Part shown: piece by piece, positions 17,880 through 26,988 of the stretch | Layout: every line of letters begins with the position of its first letter | Numbering within the stretch: position 1 is the stretch's first letter | Assembly: GCF_027487935.1 (NCBI RefSeq) | Contig: NZ_JAIYCP010000022.1 | Location: 24,316-88,315 of the forward strand | Reading direction: 5' to 3' | Length of the DNA stretch: 64,000 nt | Origin: Brevundimonas sp. | Lineage (GTDB): Bacteria; Pseudomonadota; Alphaproteobacteria; Caulobacterales; Caulobacteraceae | Notes under the pieces: model-generated | The model's input: the letters and a program-made list of their open reading frames with translations, nothing else | Databases searched by the model: none | What the model was told of the DNA's origin: nothing | Translations under genes and position numbers: made by a program

Positions 17880-18581
17880 ATGGGCCGGCTGATCGAGGAA
17901 CTGGACTATCGTGCGACCGCCATGGGGCCGCTGATCCTGCGGCGGCGCTGGGTGGCAGCGATCGACGCCGATGTGATCGAGGTCATACTCGGCGAAGAGC
18001 ATCTGATGTCCAGCCTGTTCACGGTGGGCGAGACCGAACTGGCCGTCCGGGGCCTGGCGGCAGCGAAGAGCGGGCCATTACGGGTCCTGGTGGGCGGTCT
18101 GGGCCTGGGCTACACGGCCCGCACAGCGCTGGCCGACACCCGGGTCACGTCAGTCGATGTCGTCGACGCCCTCGCCCCGGTGATCGAATGGCACGAGGCC
18201 GGACTGGTGCCCCTGGGTGAGAGTCTCGGACAGGAGCCGCGCTGCCATCTCAGGCTCGGCGACTTCTTCGGCTGGTTCGACACGCCGCGCGCCCCGGGGG
18301 ATCGCCATGACGTCGTACTCCTCGACATCGACCATTCACCCCGCGCCCTGCTCCACCCCGAACACGCGCGCTTCTACACCGAGCCCGGACTGCGAAGGCT
18401 GAGGGAGGGCATCGCCGCCGGCGGGGTGTTCGCCATGTGGTCGGACGAGGGACCCGACGCGGCCTTCATCGCCCTGCTGGAAGCCGTGTTCGTCGAGGTC
18501 CGGGCCGAGGTCGTCGCCTTCGACAATCCCCTGACCGGCAGCGCCTCGACCTGCACGATCTACGTTTGCAACCGGGCTTGA
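17880..18581 (+). CDS. Spermidine-synthase-like SAM-dependent enzyme
   Basis: The roughly 233-residue protein has a Rossmann core with VLVGGLGLGYTARTAL (SAM motif I), SVDVVDALAPVIEWH (motif II), LRLGDFFGWF and VVLLDIDHSP (motif post-II). This is the pattern of spermidine-synthase-like methyltransferases. The residues needed for true aminopropyl transfer cannot be confirmed. GGGGAG at 17863 is well placed for the ATG at 17880; GTG at 17871 is too close to it. It is likely co-transcribed with folE (37-base gap). Confidence 0.8.
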   Translation: MGRLIEELDYRATAMGPLILRRRWVAAIDADVIEVILGEEHLMSSLFTVGETELAVRGLAAAKSGPLRVLVGGLGLGYTARTALADTRVTSVDVVDALAPVIEWHEAGLVPLGESLGQEPRCHLRLGDFFGWFDTPRAPGDRHDVVLLDIDHSPRALLHPEHARFYTEPGLRRLREGIAAGGVFAMWSDEGPDAAFIALLEAVFVEVRAEVVAFDNPLTGSASTCTIYVCNRA

Positions 18582-18640
18582 GCGGCGCAGGCTGACGCGG
18601 CCCGGTCCTTGCGGAATTCGCCTCAGAAGAGGTGTCTTCC

Positions 18641-19798
18641 ATGGCCTGGACCGCGATTTCGACCCGAAACGAGACACTGCCGATAGCGCGCGGCGGCTGG
18701 CTGGACGCGCTGCGCTTCATTGTGGCCGGCCTGATCATCCTGCACCATTTCCAGGACTCGGGTCCGATCCCCCTGGCCGAGGGCCTGCACCCGGTCTTCG
18801 AGCGCGGCGGGTTCCTGCTCACCAACTTCTTCCTCATCGACAGCGGCTATGTGCTGATGCGGGTCTATGGCGGCTCGGTCGCCGGGGGCCGGATGTCCGC
18901 CGGCGACTTCTTCGCCAAGCGGTTCCTGCGGGTCTGGCCCGCGCACATCATCATGGGGCTGAGTCTGGTCGCCCTCGTCGTCGGGGGGACGGCCATCGGG
19001 GTCGGGCCGCGGGCACCGGAATGGTTCGCCTGGGACCAGCTGCCGGCCCAGCTTGGGCTGGTGCAGGCGTTCGGGATTCCGGGCGGCTACGGCTGGAACT
19101 CACCCAGCTGGTCGGTCTCGGCCCTGATCGGCTGCTATCTGGCCTTCCCGTGGATCCTGAGGGGTCTGGCCCGGCTGGGGCCCTGGAGCGTGCTGGCCCT
19201 GGGCCTGGGCGGGTATCTGATCGCCAACCAGCTGACCTGGAGCCTGCTTGGCTATCCCGTCTACCAGATGCCGATGGGCTTCGGCTTCTTCCGCGCCCTG
19301 CCGCTGTTCTTCCTCGGTATGGCCCTGGCATGGTTCGCCGAAAAGGTCTGGATCGCGCCGAAGCTGGCGGGCTGGGCCGGGATCGGCGCAGCCCTGATGC
19401 TGGCCTTCGTCCAGTATTTCGACAAACACGCCCTGATTTCGCTGGCCTGTATCGCGACCATCATCCTGGCTGCCGGTGCCGTGCCCACGCCGCGACCCTC
19501 GAAATGGGTGGAGAGGGCGGCGCAGGTCTCGTTCTCGATGTTCATCACCAATGAGGTCGTGCGGATCGCCTGGTTCGGGGTGGTCAATGTGATGATCGCG
19601 AAATTCGCCCTGCCCGTCGCCGTCCAGTGGGGGTTGTGGGGCTTGGGTATCCTCGCGGCCTTTGCCTTCGCCTTCCTGTTCCATGCGCTGGTCGATACGC
19701 CGATCCAGGACCGGATCCGCGCCTGGCGGACGCATCGGTCACGGCTGCGGTCGCGGCTGATGGCCGTAGCCGGGCCGGGTGTGCCGCTGAAAGGCTGA
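18641..19798 (+). CDS. Acyltransferase 3 family membrane protein
   Basis: The 385-residue integral membrane protein has about ten helices and acyltransferase-3 motifs: WLDALRFIVAGLIILHHF at the N-terminus (catalytic-type His), SGYVLMRVYGG, FFAKRFLRVWPAHI and SWSVSALIGCYLAFP. Such proteins O-acylate sugars or other envelope glycans. AGAGG at 18627-18631 favours the ATG at 18641 over the GTG at 18632. Its substrate and relation to its neighbours are unclear. Confidence 0.85.
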   Translation: MAWTAISTRNETLPIARGGWLDALRFIVAGLIILHHFQDSGPIPLAEGLHPVFERGGFLLTNFFLIDSGYVLMRVYGGSVAGGRMSAGDFFAKRFLRVWPAHIIMGLSLVALVVGGTAIGVGPRAPEWFAWDQLPAQLGLVQAFGIPGGYGWNSPSWSVSALIGCYLAFPWILRGLARLGPWSVLALGLGGYLIANQLTWSLLGYPVYQMPMGFGFFRALPLFFLGMALAWFAEKVWIAPKLAGWAGIGAALMLAFVQYFDKHALISLACIATIILAAGAVPTPRPSKWVERAAQVSFSMFITNEVVRIAWFGVVNVMIAKFALPVAVQWGLWGLGILAAFAFAFLFHALVDTPIQDRIRAWRTHRSRLRSRLMAVAGPGVPLKG

Positions 19799-19854
19799 GA
19801 CAGCAAACGGCGGACGCGGGTCGCGCCGGGCCGGAATTGGGATAGAAGAGTGCT

Positions 19855-20700
19855 GTGAGCATGCCGGACCCACATGATCCCCTCGCCCTCGCTGCGGCGG
19901 CTGACACCGGAGACGCCGCTGCCGCGCACCGGCTGGCGGTGCTGACGGCGATCGGGCTGGGGTTGCCGAAGGACTGGCCCGGAGCTCTGGGCCGGCTGGA
20001 GCAGGCGGCGAGGCTGGGACACCCGACGGCCGGGCAGCAACTGGCCCTGCTGTCGGGTCCTGCCGGAATCGATCTGACCGCCTGGCTGACCGCGCCTGCG
20101 CCACGAAGCCTGAGCCCGGGACCGGCCATCTTCGCCATTGAGGGGTTTCTGCCGGATGGCGTCTGCGACTGGTTGAGGAACAGGGCCGCGGCCATGACGG
20201 AGCCGGCGCTGGTCTATGATCCGGAGACGGGCGGCGGAAGGCGCGAGGGCGCGCGGACCAATGCGGCGGCGCAGTTCACCCTCGAGCACATGGATGTGGT
20301 GCTGGCGGTCGTGCGCGAGCGGATCGCGCGGGCGGCCGGCCTGCCGGTCCCCGGCCTGGAATGGACCCAGGTGCTGCACTATGCCGTTGGCCAGTCGTTC
20401 GACTGGCACGTCGACTGGCTGGATCCCGCCCTGCCCGGCTACGCCGCCGACCTCGCCGGGCGTGGGCAGAGGATCGCGACCTGCCTGGTGTTTCTCAATG
20501 ACGATTTCGAGGGTGGGGAGACGGCGTTCGAAGCCGGCGACCTGAGGCATCGGGGGCGCAAGGGCGACGCCCTGCTCTGGGCCAATACCCTGCCGGACGG
20601 CTCCATCGACCGGCGCACGCGCCATGCGGGTCTGCCGCCGGTTTCCGGCGAGAAATGGGTGCTGTCGCAATGGCTGCGCGGGCGGGCGCCCAACGGCTGA
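19855..20700 (+). CDS. Prolyl 4-hydroxylase-like 2OG-Fe(II) oxygenase
   Basis: The 281-residue protein has an N-terminal Sel1/TPR-like region (AAHRLAVLTAIGLGLPKDW, ALGRLEQAARLGHPTAGQQL) and a C-terminal P4Hc domain. The iron-binding HxD is in FDWHVDWLD, the distal His in RRTRHAGLPP, and the 2-oxoglutarate-binding Lys in SGEKWVLSQWLRG. The GGETAFEAG segment is also typical. The target is unknown. The start is GTG 19855 or ATG 19861. Confidence 0.88.
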   Translation: MSMPDPHDPLALAAAADTGDAAAAHRLAVLTAIGLGLPKDWPGALGRLEQAARLGHPTAGQQLALLSGPAGIDLTAWLTAPAPRSLSPGPAIFAIEGFLPDGVCDWLRNRAAAMTEPALVYDPETGGGRREGARTNAAAQFTLEHMDVVLAVVRERIARAAGLPVPGLEWTQVLHYAVGQSFDWHVDWLDPALPGYAADLAGRGQRIATCLVFLNDDFEGGETAFEAGDLRHRGRKGDALLWANTLPDGSIDRRTRHAGLPPVSGEKWVLSQWLRGRAPNG

Positions 20701-20706
20701 GCGCCG

Positions 20707-21006
20707 TCAGATCGGCATCCGCATGATTTCCTGATAGGCTTGGATGACCTGGTCCCGGACCGCCATGACCGTCTCAAGCGAAGCCTCCGCCGAGGAGATG
20801 GCGGTGACCACGTCGATCAGATTGCCCTGCCCCTGAACCACCGCCGTCATCTGGGACTCCGCGGCGCGCGAGGACTGGGTCATGTCGCCCATGACGCTGG
20901 TCAGCATTTCGGCGAAGCCGGACGGCTGCGCCGCGCCGGTGGGGGCGGTGGGCATATCCGAGCCCTGGATCGCCGAATAGGCGCGCGCTGCGGCCAAGGG
21001 GTTCAT
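20707..21006 (-). CDS. fliE: Flagellar hook-basal body protein FliE
   Basis: The 99-residue protein has the FliE C-terminal signature: [24 protein letters not shown] followed by a QEIMRMPI end. FliE links the MS ring to the proximal rod. It is the third gene of flgB-flgC-fliE, with a 10-base gap after flgC. Confidence 0.95.
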   Translation of the reverse strand: MNPLAAARAYSAIQGSDMPTAPTGAAQPSGFAEMLTSVMGDMTQSSRAAESQMTAVVQGQGNLIDVVTAISSAEASLETVMAVRDQVIQAYQEIMRMPI

Positions 21007-21016
21007 CGGTCAGTCC

Positions 21017-21436
21017 CTATTTCTTGAGCAGGTCGAGGGTGCGGGCATCCATCGACCGCGCGGTCTCGATGATATTGAGGTTCGCCTCATAGGCCCGCTG
21101 GGCCTCGCGCATGTCCATGGCCTCGACCAGGGTGTCGACATTGGGCCGCAGCACATAGCCTTCGGCATTGGCCGCCGGATGGGTTGGATCGTATTCGGTC
21201 TTGAAGTCGCCCATGTCCGGCCGGACCTCGGCCAGGGAGACGCCGGTCACGCCGTTGATCTCGCGCGCCTGGAAGACGGGAACCTGGCGACGATAGGGCT
21301 GGCCGCCGGCGACCTGGGCGGTCGACTGCGCATTGGCGATGTTCTCGGCGATGATCCGCATGCGTGACTGCTGGGCCTGCAGCGCGCTTGCGGCCACGGC
21401 CATGGCCGAATTGCGGGGTGGGATCGGGTCGGGCAT
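21017..21436 (-). CDS. flgC: Flagellar basal-body rod protein FlgC
   Basis: The 139-residue protein has the rod-protein N-terminal helix with ENIANAQST (ANANT-like) and a C-terminal PNVDTLVEAMDMREAQRAYEAN helix used in rod assembly. Both are diagnostic of FlgC. It lies 14 bases downstream of flgB. Confidence 0.95.
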   Translation of the reverse strand: MPDPIPPRNSAMAVAASALQAQQSRMRIIAENIANAQSTAQVAGGQPYRRQVPVFQAREINGVTGVSLAEVRPDMGDFKTEYDPTHPAANAEGYVLRPNVDTLVEAMDMREAQRAYEANLNIIETARSMDARTLDLLKK

Positions 21437-21450
21437 AGGCTATTCCTCGA

Positions 21451-21855
21451 TCAGCGGCCGGGGGGACGGGCGGCCATGCGCAGCATCTGCATGGATTTCT
21501 GGTAGAAACCGATCGCCGCATCATAGGCCATTCGGCTCTCGGCCATTTTGAGCATCTGCTCCTCGACGACGACGGAGTTCCCGTCGAGCGTGGTTTCCGA
21601 ATCAGGCGCGTTCCGACTCTCGAACCGCGCCGTCGGGCCGGGCGGGGCGATGTGCATGGCGCTGGTTCGGACCATCCGGAGCCCGCCGCCGGTGGCGAGG
21701 GCACGGGCGAAATCCGTCGGCTGCTGCAGGTCACGACTGACATAGCCGGGGGTGTCGGAATTGGCGACGTTCTGGGCGATGACGCGCTGTCGCTCGTCCA
21801 GCCAGGTCAGGCGGCCCTTGATCTGGCTGAGCAGTGGCAGGTCGGTGAAGCCCAC
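21451..21855 (-). CDS. flgB: Flagellar basal-body rod protein FlgB
   Basis: The 134-residue protein has the QNVANSDTPGYVSRDL motif at about residues 27-42 and a C-terminal KMAESRMAYDAAIGFYQKSM helix, matching FlgB. It is the first gene of the operon, with the composite CtrA/palindrome element upstream. Confidence 0.95.
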   Translation of the reverse strand: MGFTDLPLLSQIKGRLTWLDERQRVIAQNVANSDTPGYVSRDLQQPTDFARALATGGGLRMVRTSAMHIAPPGPTARFESRNAPDSETTLDGNSVVVEEQMLKMAESRMAYDAAIGFYQKSMQMLRMAARPPGR

Positions 21856-21905
21856 GGGCGACTCCCAATCCCGGCGCGAGAGACGCGGATCGCCTCTCCG
21901 GGATG

Positions 21906-21943
21906 GGCAGAAACTGCCGCCTGCATGGTTAACACGGGGTTAT
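21906..21943. promoter_or_regulatory. flgB/fliO divergent promoter element: palindrome plus CtrA-like box
   Basis: GGCAGAAACTGCC (21906-21918, perfect 5-bp arms) is followed after ten bases by TTAA-N7-TTAT (21929-21943). It lies between the divergent flgB and fliO starts and is arranged exactly as before fliF and fliQ when viewed toward flgB. Confidence 0.75.
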
Positions 21944-21961
21944 CTCAATGGGGCGTTAACC

Positions 21962-22261
21962 ATGATCGCCGAAATCTGGGGCATGAATTTTTTCCTCGAC
22001 CTCGCCAGGGGGATTTTTGCCCTCGCCTTCACCCTCGGCATTATCGGCTTCGTCGCCTGGGCGTCGCGGCGTTATCTGCCGCAGCTTCTGGCCCGGATCA
22101 GCGCCGAACGCGGCCAGCGACGGATGAGCGTGGTCGAGACCCTGGTGCTGGATCCGGCCCGCCGGCTGGTGCTGGTCAGGATCGACAATGAGGAGCGGCT
22201 GCTGATCCTCGGCGAAGGTCGCGAGCTGATCGAACCGCGCGGGCCGGAGTCAGACCAGTGA
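21962..22261 (+). CDS. fliO: Flagellar biosynthesis protein FliO
   Basis: The 99-residue protein has one N-terminal membrane helix (FALAFTLGIIGFVAWASRRYL) followed by a short basic cytoplasmic domain, RRMSVVETLVLDPARRLVLV then RIDNEERLLILG, the FliO/FliZ pattern. FliO assists FliP assembly. The start is ATG 21962 or 21983; both are in frame. Its stop overlaps the GTG of fliP. Confidence 0.88.
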   Translation: MIAEIWGMNFFLDLARGIFALAFTLGIIGFVAWASRRYLPQLLARISAERGQRRMSVVETLVLDPARRLVLVRIDNEERLLILGEGRELIEPRGPESDQ

Positions 22262-23145
22262 AGGGCACCGGCTTTTGCCCTCCCCCGGCGGGGCAGGATG
22301 GTCGGCGCAGGTCGACGACGGGGGGAAGGGAGAAGATCTTCGCGCTCCCCACCCGCGCAGAGCTGAAGCGCGCGGCGATCCTGTCGCTGATCACTACCGG
22401 CTTCTGTCTGCTGTGGCCGCTGGCGGCCCTGGCCCAGGACCTGGCGGCGGGCGGAGGGGCCGGAGCCGCCATCAATGTGAACCTCGGTACCGGTTCGGGT
22501 CTGACCGAACGGGTGGTGCAGCTGATCGGTTTGATGACCGTCCTTTCGCTGGCCCCGTCGATCGTGATCATGACGACCAGCTTCGTCCGGATCATCGTGG
22601 TGCTGTCCCTGCTGCGCACGGCCCTGGGCATGCAGCAGTCACCGCCGAACGCCGTGCTGGTTTCCCTGGCCCTGTTCCTGAGCGCCATCGTCATGGCTCC
22701 GACCTGGCAGGACGCCTATGATTCGGGCATCCGCCCGCTGCTGGATCAGCAGATGGAGCTGCCCCAGGCCTTCGATGCGGCGTCAGAACCTGTGAAGACT
22801 TTCATGCTGGCACAGGTGGACCGGGACGACCTCGCGCTGTTCGTCAGGCTGTCCAATCTGGAGGCCCCGACAGCCGCCGCGGATCTCCCGCTTCGCGTGG
22901 TCACTCCGGCCTTCATGATCAGTGAGTTGAAGCGGGCCTTCGAAATCGGATTTCTTCTTTTTGTTCCGTTTCTTGTGATCGATCTGGTGGTCTCCAGCGT
23001 GCTCATGTCCATGGGTATGATGATGCTGCCACCGGTGGTCATTTCCCTGCCGTTCAAACTGATCTTTTTCGTGCTCGTGGACGGCTGGCGACTGGTCGCC
23101 GGAAGCCTGGTCGAGAGCTTCCAGAGAGCGTCAGGAAGCGGATAG
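22258..23145 (+). CDS. fliP: Flagellar export channel protein FliP
   Basis: The 295-residue protein contains the FliP signatures: MTTSFVRIIVVLSLLRTALG at about 102-121, LFLSAIVMAPTW, TPAFMISELKRAFEIGF and the C-terminal MGMMMLPPVVISLPFKLIFF. It has four membrane segments plus a cleavable signal sequence ending LAALAQ. The GTG start overlaps fliO (GTGA). This gives a basic, Gly/Pro-rich 35-residue extension before the signal sequence, so initiation may be further downstream. Confidence 0.94.
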   Translation: MKGTGFCPPPAGQDGRRRSTTGGREKIFALPTRAELKRAAILSLITTGFCLLWPLAALAQDLAAGGGAGAAINVNLGTGSGLTERVVQLIGLMTVLSLAPSIVIMTTSFVRIIVVLSLLRTALGMQQSPPNAVLVSLALFLSAIVMAPTWQDAYDSGIRPLLDQQMELPQAFDAASEPVKTFMLAQVDRDDLALFVRLSNLEAPTAAADLPLRVVTPAFMISELKRAFEIGFLLFVPFLVIDLVVSSVLMSMGMMMLPPVVISLPFKLIFFVLVDGWRLVAGSLVESFQRASGSG

Positions 23146-23220
23146 AATCCCACCCCGTGGGGGTTACAGCGCCGAAGTCGCTTGCCAAGGGAGGCAAAAG
23201 CGGCGTCAATCCATCCGTCA

Positions 23221-23240
23221 TCGTCCCTGAATCGGGACGA
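23221..23240. promoter_or_regulatory. Inverted repeat in the hup leader
   Basis: TCGTCCC and GGGACGA form a 7-bp stem with a 6-base loop, about 24 bases before the hup ATG. It could be an operator or an mRNA leader hairpin; which one cannot be told. Confidence 0.4.
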
Positions 23241-23263
23241 GCTTTCATCGGGAAACGACCCAT

Positions 23264-23542
23264 ATGACTACCCAAGCAGAACTCATTGCCGCCGTCGCCA
23301 AGGACGCTGGTGTCAGCCAGGCCGATGCCGGCCGCGTGCTCGACGCCCTCGTCAAGAACATCCACAAGTCGCTGATCGGCGGCGGCGATGTCCGCATCTC
23401 GAACCTCGGCGTGTTTGACACGGCCGCCCGTGCGGCCCGTGAAGGCCGCAACCCGGCCACCGGTGCGACCATCAAGATCGCCGCATCGAAGGCCGTGCGC
23501 TTCCGCGTGTCGAAGCCGCTCAAGGATGCCGTGAACAAGTAG
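23264..23542 (+). CDS. hup: HU family DNA-binding protein
   Basis: The 92-residue histone-like protein has the HU/IHF fold: TTQAELIAAVAKDAGVSQAD, a core helix LVKNIHKSLIGGGDVRISNLG, the DNA-intercalating arm REGRNPATGATIKI with the GRNP motif, and a final AVRFRVSKPLKDAVN. It is a small nucleoid protein, transcribed alone, with a strong hairpin after the stop. Confidence 0.96.
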   Translation: MTTQAELIAAVAKDAGVSQADAGRVLDALVKNIHKSLIGGGDVRISNLGVFDTAARAAREGRNPATGATIKIAASKAVRFRVSKPLKDAVNK

Positions 23543-23572
23543 GATCCTTCCCCGGTTCGCCGGGGAATCCTT
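23541..23572 (+). terminator. Terminator after hup
   Basis: TTCCCCGG-TTCG-CCGGGGAA forms an 8-bp perfect stem with a TTCG tetraloop (23548-23567) right after the hup stop; flanking bases AGGAT/ATCCT extend it. Confidence 0.75.
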
Positions 23573-26423
23573 ATGCAGGACGGGCGGGTGCCGCGGGTCG
23601 GTTCCCGCCCGTTTTCGTTCTGAGTTCTGCCTTCACGGCCGCGACCCAGCCGGCGAAGGTGTCAGCCGAGGCGGCGAGGCTGGTGAAGTCCCCCGGCAAG
23701 GCACCCCCGTCCGCGTCGTTGTCGAGGGCGATGGTCAGGGCGGTCTTCGCCCGCGCACCGGCCACGAACGGCTGATAGTTGCGCGACAGTCGGGCCAGGG
23801 CGGCGGGGTCATCGCTCAGGGAATAGCCGACCCCCGCGCGGATCAGGCGGGCCTCCTCGCCGGCGCTAAGGGCGGCGGGATTGCGGAAGCGGTCGCCCAG
23901 CAGCCCCTCATAGATGGCGGCGGCCGGTGCCCAGTTCCGCTGTTTCCAGAACACTTCGGCGCGGACTTCACGGGCCTCGGGTGATGCGTCGTCGCCCAGC
24001 ACCTCAAGTGCATGATCGAACCGGCCCAGATCCATCAGGGCGCGGGCCTCCAGCGCCCGGCGCTCCGCGTTCAGGGGGGCCGGCAGGATGGTCGTGCGTG
24101 AGGCCCAGATCGCCTGCAGGGCCGGTTCGGGCTGGCGATCCATCAGATAGATCGCGGCGAGATCGGTCGCCACCTGGGCCTTGGCCACACCCTCGAGCCG
24201 GTTCTCGACCTGGTATTTGAGCAGCTCCGACGCCTGATCCAGCAGGTCGACGTCGACCAGACGGCGGGACAGCCGGCGCACCATTTCGTCGCCGTCGGCA
24301 CCGATGGGCGTCAGTTCGCGGAAGTCGTAGAACAGGCCGAGGGCCTGCACGGGTTGAAGGCCGTCGGCCCCGCCCTCCAGGAAAAGCATGCGGAAGGCGG
24401 CACCGAGATCCGCCTGGATTTCGGCGGCCCCCTCAAGCCGGTTCAGATTGGGGCCGGCGCCTTTCAGGGCGGTCAAGGCTTCGCGGTAAAGGCCCTGCGA
24501 CAGATAGAGCTGACCCAACTGTCGAATGACAGCCAGTTCCGTGGCGTCGCCGCGCCAGCGCCAGCGGAGCCCCTCCAGCTCGCGGGCCGCGGCATCAGCC
24601 TTCATCGTTCCCTTGGCCAGGGACAGGCGGACGATCCCAAGCTTGGCAGGAACCGAGACCGCGTCCAGGGGTGCGCGGCTGATGGCGGTGTATACGGCCA
24701 GGGCCCGCTCCGGCTGGCCGACCAATTCGAACAGCCGGGCCTGAATCAGACGGGCCGTGAGCTGGTCCGCCGCGGGGGCGTTCTGGCTGAAGCTGTAGGC
24801 CAGCAGGGCCCGGGCACCGTCGAGGTCACCCAGCTCCAGCGCCGCCATGGCGTGGGCGGCACCAAAACGGGCGCGCCATTCGGCGGGAAACTCGTCCACC
24901 GCCGTAGCCCCGGCGTCGAAGGCCTGCCGGGCTGACTCCCAGTCGCCCTGGGTCGATGCGATATAGCCGCGCCAGACCGCCGAGGCCGGGTCGGCGGCGA
25001 CGGCGGCGGAGGCGAAATCGCCCTGGGCTTCTTCCATCCGGCCGATCAGGGCGCGTGCGGCACCGCGCAGGCCGCGCAACTCCGGTTCACCCACCATGCT
25101 GGGGGCCTGGGCGACGATACTGTTCAGGACACCGATCGCCTCATAGCCGAGGCCGGAGCCCACCAGGAATCGGGCCAGGGCGAAGCGCGCCTCGGCGGGT
25201 GCCCGGGGATCGTCGCCGGCGGCCATGGATTCCTTGACCGCCGCATCCTGGAGACGGCGGTGGCGGGCGGTGAAGCCTTCTTCACCGACCTCGGCCCACT
25301 CGGCCAGGATCAGGGCGGGATGTTTCGCCCGACGAGGCGCGTCGCCCCCGGCAGCCGCCGCCTCGAGGGCAGCCGACGGCGGTGACAGGGTCAGGCCGCC
25401 CGGCCGACTGAGGGTGACCAGATCGCCATCGGCCTGGATGGCGAGATCGCTGGCCGGGGTCTCGACGGCCAGGCCGTGGGCTGTCGGCAGCAGGGACAGG
25501 TCTATGGTCCGGCGACGGTCCGCAAAGCCCTTGCCGGGTGCGAGGGCCGTGACGGCGGCGAAGCGGTCGCCCACAAGCGGATCGGTCAGCCAGACGGCGC
25601 GGGTGGCACCGGCCATGCGGGCGACAAGGACCGGCTCCCCGTCATCGTCCCGATCGACAGAGACGCCTTCAACGGCGGGGGGCTGGCCGCCGATGGTCAC
25701 GGTCCAGGTCGAGCCCTGCGCCGCCGCGGAAACGGCAAGGCCTTCAGGGGCGGCAATGCGGAGGGCAATATGGTCGGGCCCGGCGGTCCAGCGGGCATCG
25801 GTAACTGGGCCGAGCTGTCCGGCAACCGGCATGTCGAGGCGGGCATTCTTGTCGAACACCACCCAGACGGCCTCTCCGCGCCGGAAGACGGCGGCTCCGA
25901 CCGGCGTGGGCCAGGCAAACGACAGGCTGACCTGGGCAGGGGTCGCCACGGCCGTGACCGGCACGGTTCCGGCCGCCGCGGTCTGCGTCTCGGCCGGACC
26001 GGCAGCGGGGGCCGTCTCATACAGGTTCAGCCAGACCGCGCCGTCTGCCGAGCCGGAGCGGGCGTCCGCCCCCTCGGCCAGGGTGAGGACCAGTTCGGTG
26101 CCGCCCCGGACGGCCCGGGTCTCAACCTTGTCCACGCCGCGCGGCGGATCGACCTTGAGCCGCGATACGTCAGGCGCAGCGGTCGAGCCGATGCGGACGA
26201 TGACGTTGCGGCCGTCCCGCCGAACCTGCGACCGGGCACCGATGACACCCGCGAACTCGATCCGGGTGAATTCGGCGTTGGAGCCGATGCGGATCGCGAT
26301 CGGATCCAGCGGGGCGGAGGACTCCTGGGCCAGCGGTGTCAGGGGCGCGAACAGCACCGCACCCGCCGCGGCGGCGGCCACGGAGGTCTTGAGCATGCGT
26401 TTTCTGGCGGCGGCCCCGGACAT
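23571..26423 (-). CDS. Large exported TPR-rich protein
   Basis: The 950-residue protein has an N-terminal signal sequence (basic RKRMLKTS then AAAAAGAVLFAPLTPLAQ). An AMIN-like beta-rich region follows (about 40-340; EFTRIEFAGVIGARSQVRRDG, VWLNLYE). The C-terminal 550 residues are many helical TPR-like repeats such as RFALARFLVGSGLGYEAIGVL, GQLYLSQGLYREALTALKGAG and ALEARALMDLGRFDHALEVLG. It is probably a periplasmic scaffold. Its position after the fliO-fliP and hup block suggests but does not show a link with motility or the envelope. Confidence 0.75.
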   Translation of the reverse strand: MSGAAARKRMLKTSVAAAAAGAVLFAPLTPLAQESSAPLDPIAIRIGSNAEFTRIEFAGVIGARSQVRRDGRNVIVRIGSTAAPDVSRLKVDPPRGVDKVETRAVRGGTELVLTLAEGADARSGSADGAVWLNLYETAPAAGPAETQTAAAGTVPVTAVATPAQVSLSFAWPTPVGAAVFRRGEAVWVVFDKNARLDMPVAGQLGPVTDARWTAGPDHIALRIAAPEGLAVSAAAQGSTWTVTIGGQPPAVEGVSVDRDDDGEPVLVARMAGATRAVWLTDPLVGDRFAAVTALAPGKGFADRRRTIDLSLLPTAHGLAVETPASDLAIQADGDLVTLSRPGGLTLSPPSAALEAAAAGGDAPRRAKHPALILAEWAEVGEEGFTARHRRLQDAAVKESMAAGDDPRAPAEARFALARFLVGSGLGYEAIGVLNSIVAQAPSMVGEPELRGLRGAARALIGRMEEAQGDFASAAVAADPASAVWRGYIASTQGDWESARQAFDAGATAVDEFPAEWRARFGAAHAMAALELGDLDGARALLAYSFSQNAPAADQLTARLIQARLFELVGQPERALAVYTAISRAPLDAVSVPAKLGIVRLSLAKGTMKADAAARELEGLRWRWRGDATELAVIRQLGQLYLSQGLYREALTALKGAGPNLNRLEGAAEIQADLGAAFRMLFLEGGADGLQPVQALGLFYDFRELTPIGADGDEMVRRLSRRLVDVDLLDQASELLKYQVENRLEGVAKAQVATDLAAIYLMDRQPEPALQAIWASRTTILPAPLNAERRALEARALMDLGRFDHALEVLGDDASPEAREVRAEVFWKQRNWAPAAAIYEGLLGDRFRNPAALSAGEEARLIRAGVGYSLSDDPAALARLSRNYQPFVAGARAKTALTIALDNDADGGALPGDFTSLAASADTFAGWVAAVKAELRTKTGGNRPAAPARPA

Positions 26424-26530
26424 ACGCGCGCATACTCGCGCGAGGGGCCTTTCAGGGCGGTTAACGGATCATGACCGATTGACGGCGTCCGGGCCGCTGC
26501 GCAAGGCGTAGCTGTGGCCCCGAACCGGAG

Positions 26531-26902
26531 ATGTTCATGTCCCTGCTGCCCCTGCTCGCCGCCGCGCTGTTTCAGCTCTCAGGGCCGACGCCCGATGCCA
26601 TGAACGGGGCCTGGGCCGTCGACCTTTCCGCGGATCCGGCCGAGCCCTATGTGAAGGCCATGCACCTGACCTTGGCCGCCGACGGAACGGTCAGCGGCGA
26701 CTTCTACGACAGCACGATCGAGGCCGGGCGCTGGAAGGCCCAGAACGGCCGGGTCTGCGTCGCCTTCCGCACCACCGACGGGGCCGGCCCCTATCACTCA
26801 GCCGCCTGTCTCGACGGCGACCGGATCGAAGGCCAGACCTGGGCGGAGCATCGGGACTTCGTCTTCGTCTGGAATGCCGCCCGGGGCGAGCCCGCGACCT
26901 GA
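26531..26902 (+). CDS. Small exported protein of unknown function
   Basis: The 123-residue protein has a short hydrophobic leader (MFMSLLPLLAAALFQLSG) and a beta-strand-rich body (GAWAVDLSADPAEPYVKAMHL, GTVSGDFYDSTIEAGRWKAQ). This resembles small lipocalin-like secreted domains. Start at ATG 26531 or 26537. No function is assigned. Confidence 0.6.
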   Translation: MFMSLLPLLAAALFQLSGPTPDAMNGAWAVDLSADPAEPYVKAMHLTLAADGTVSGDFYDSTIEAGRWKAQNGRVCVAFRTTDGAGPYHSAACLDGDRIEGQTWAEHRDFVFVWNAARGEPAT

Positions 26903-26988
26903 GCGGGCCTGCCCGCGACACCGCGGTCGGTTGCGGTGCGACAGCCGCGAGCCGACATGAGACCCGGCCTTCCTGTCAGGAACCGAAC

